This document shows, piece by piece, positions 63,719-64,000 of a stretch of DNA of 64,000 nt. A program made the translations under genes and the position numbers. How positions within the stretch are numbered: position 1 is the first letter of the stretch; each line of letters begins with the position of its first letter. This DNA is from Asterias rubens (Eukaryota; Echinodermata; Asteroidea; Forcipulatida; Asteriidae): positions 21,599,195 through 21,663,194 of the forward strand of contig NC_047068.1 of assembly GCF_902459465.1 (NCBI RefSeq), in the 5' to 3' direction. The notes under the pieces were generated by a model. It searched no databases and was not told the DNA's origin. It saw nothing but the letters and a program-made list of their open reading frames with translations.

Positions 63719-64000
63719 CTAATGGAGAAATAATGAAAAGTGGTTGGTGTTGAGGCAAGAAAGTGTTGCCAATGATATACCTCCTATTATGTTATTATAT
63801 AGCGCTTTATCACAGCCCTGTAGGGGCGTATCAACGTGCTCAGTATTTTGTCCTCCTGCACCGGTATAGTAGAGCTACGTTTTGATTGTGCGCTTGAGCT
63901 AGATTCTTAACCAAATTGCTTCTTAACAATTTGGGAAGGTACGGACTGTGAAGGTGGTAACCCTGTGCCAGCCACAGGGGCAGGTGGCAATGTGTTCCTG

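Overview
The window is animal nuclear DNA: intron-rich genes with consistent GT-AG phases, AT-rich non-coding DNA and dense small repeats. The combination of a REJ/PLAT polycystin, a single-exon rhodopsin-type receptor, tRNA-derived SINEs and abundant foldback elements suggests a marine deuterostome, most likely an echinoderm (perhaps a sea star). The taxon is inference; the gene families are read directly.

Layout. (1) About 24-38400, plus strand: the 3' thirty coding exons of a polycystin-1-family gene (REJ, GPS, TM1, PLAT, ten more membrane segments including a TRP-type channel, C-terminal coiled coil). Every exon junction keeps phase; about 1937 residues lie in the window and the 5' part lies to the left. 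(2) Nested in its intron 23, on the minus strand at 26928-27923, is an intact intronless class A GPCR, followed by a broken copy of its 3' end (about 26666-26790) and duplicated-looking upstream DNA. (3) 38401-42123 is a convergent intergenic gap. (4) 42124-50854, minus strand: a complete six-exon tektin-3 gene (504 aa). (5) 51053-55568 is intergenic, with foldback repeats and a possible retroelement fragment. (6) 55569-59577, minus strand: a complete six-exon nuclear receptor (400 aa) with an ERR-type DNA-binding domain and a divergent ligand-binding domain. (7) 62270 to beyond 63718, minus strand: the ligand-binding half of a second, clearly paralogous receptor in tandem; its DNA-binding exons, if any, lie beyond the right edge.

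Non-coding DNA is dominated by a palindromic-ended element family flanked by TTAA (about 15 full or partial copies), a second TTAA family, tRNA-derived SINEs (one in a three-copy tandem array), several unrelated inverted-repeat elements, and minisatellites, of which a 60-bp x 11 array in intron 27 is the largest.

The most interesting points are: a lysine where polycystin-2-type channels have the filter aspartate; a 54-bp tandem duplication of the exon 7 splice acceptor that makes three decoy acceptors with in-frame stops; near-identical inverted repeats flanking exons 5-7; the antisense GPCR with a partial duplicate; the fast-evolving ERR-like tandem pair; and the stop codon of the second receptor lying inside a tandem repeat. 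The genes share no operon-like logic. Polycystin and tektin-3 both belong to families used in cilia or sperm, but their adjacency is probably incidental.
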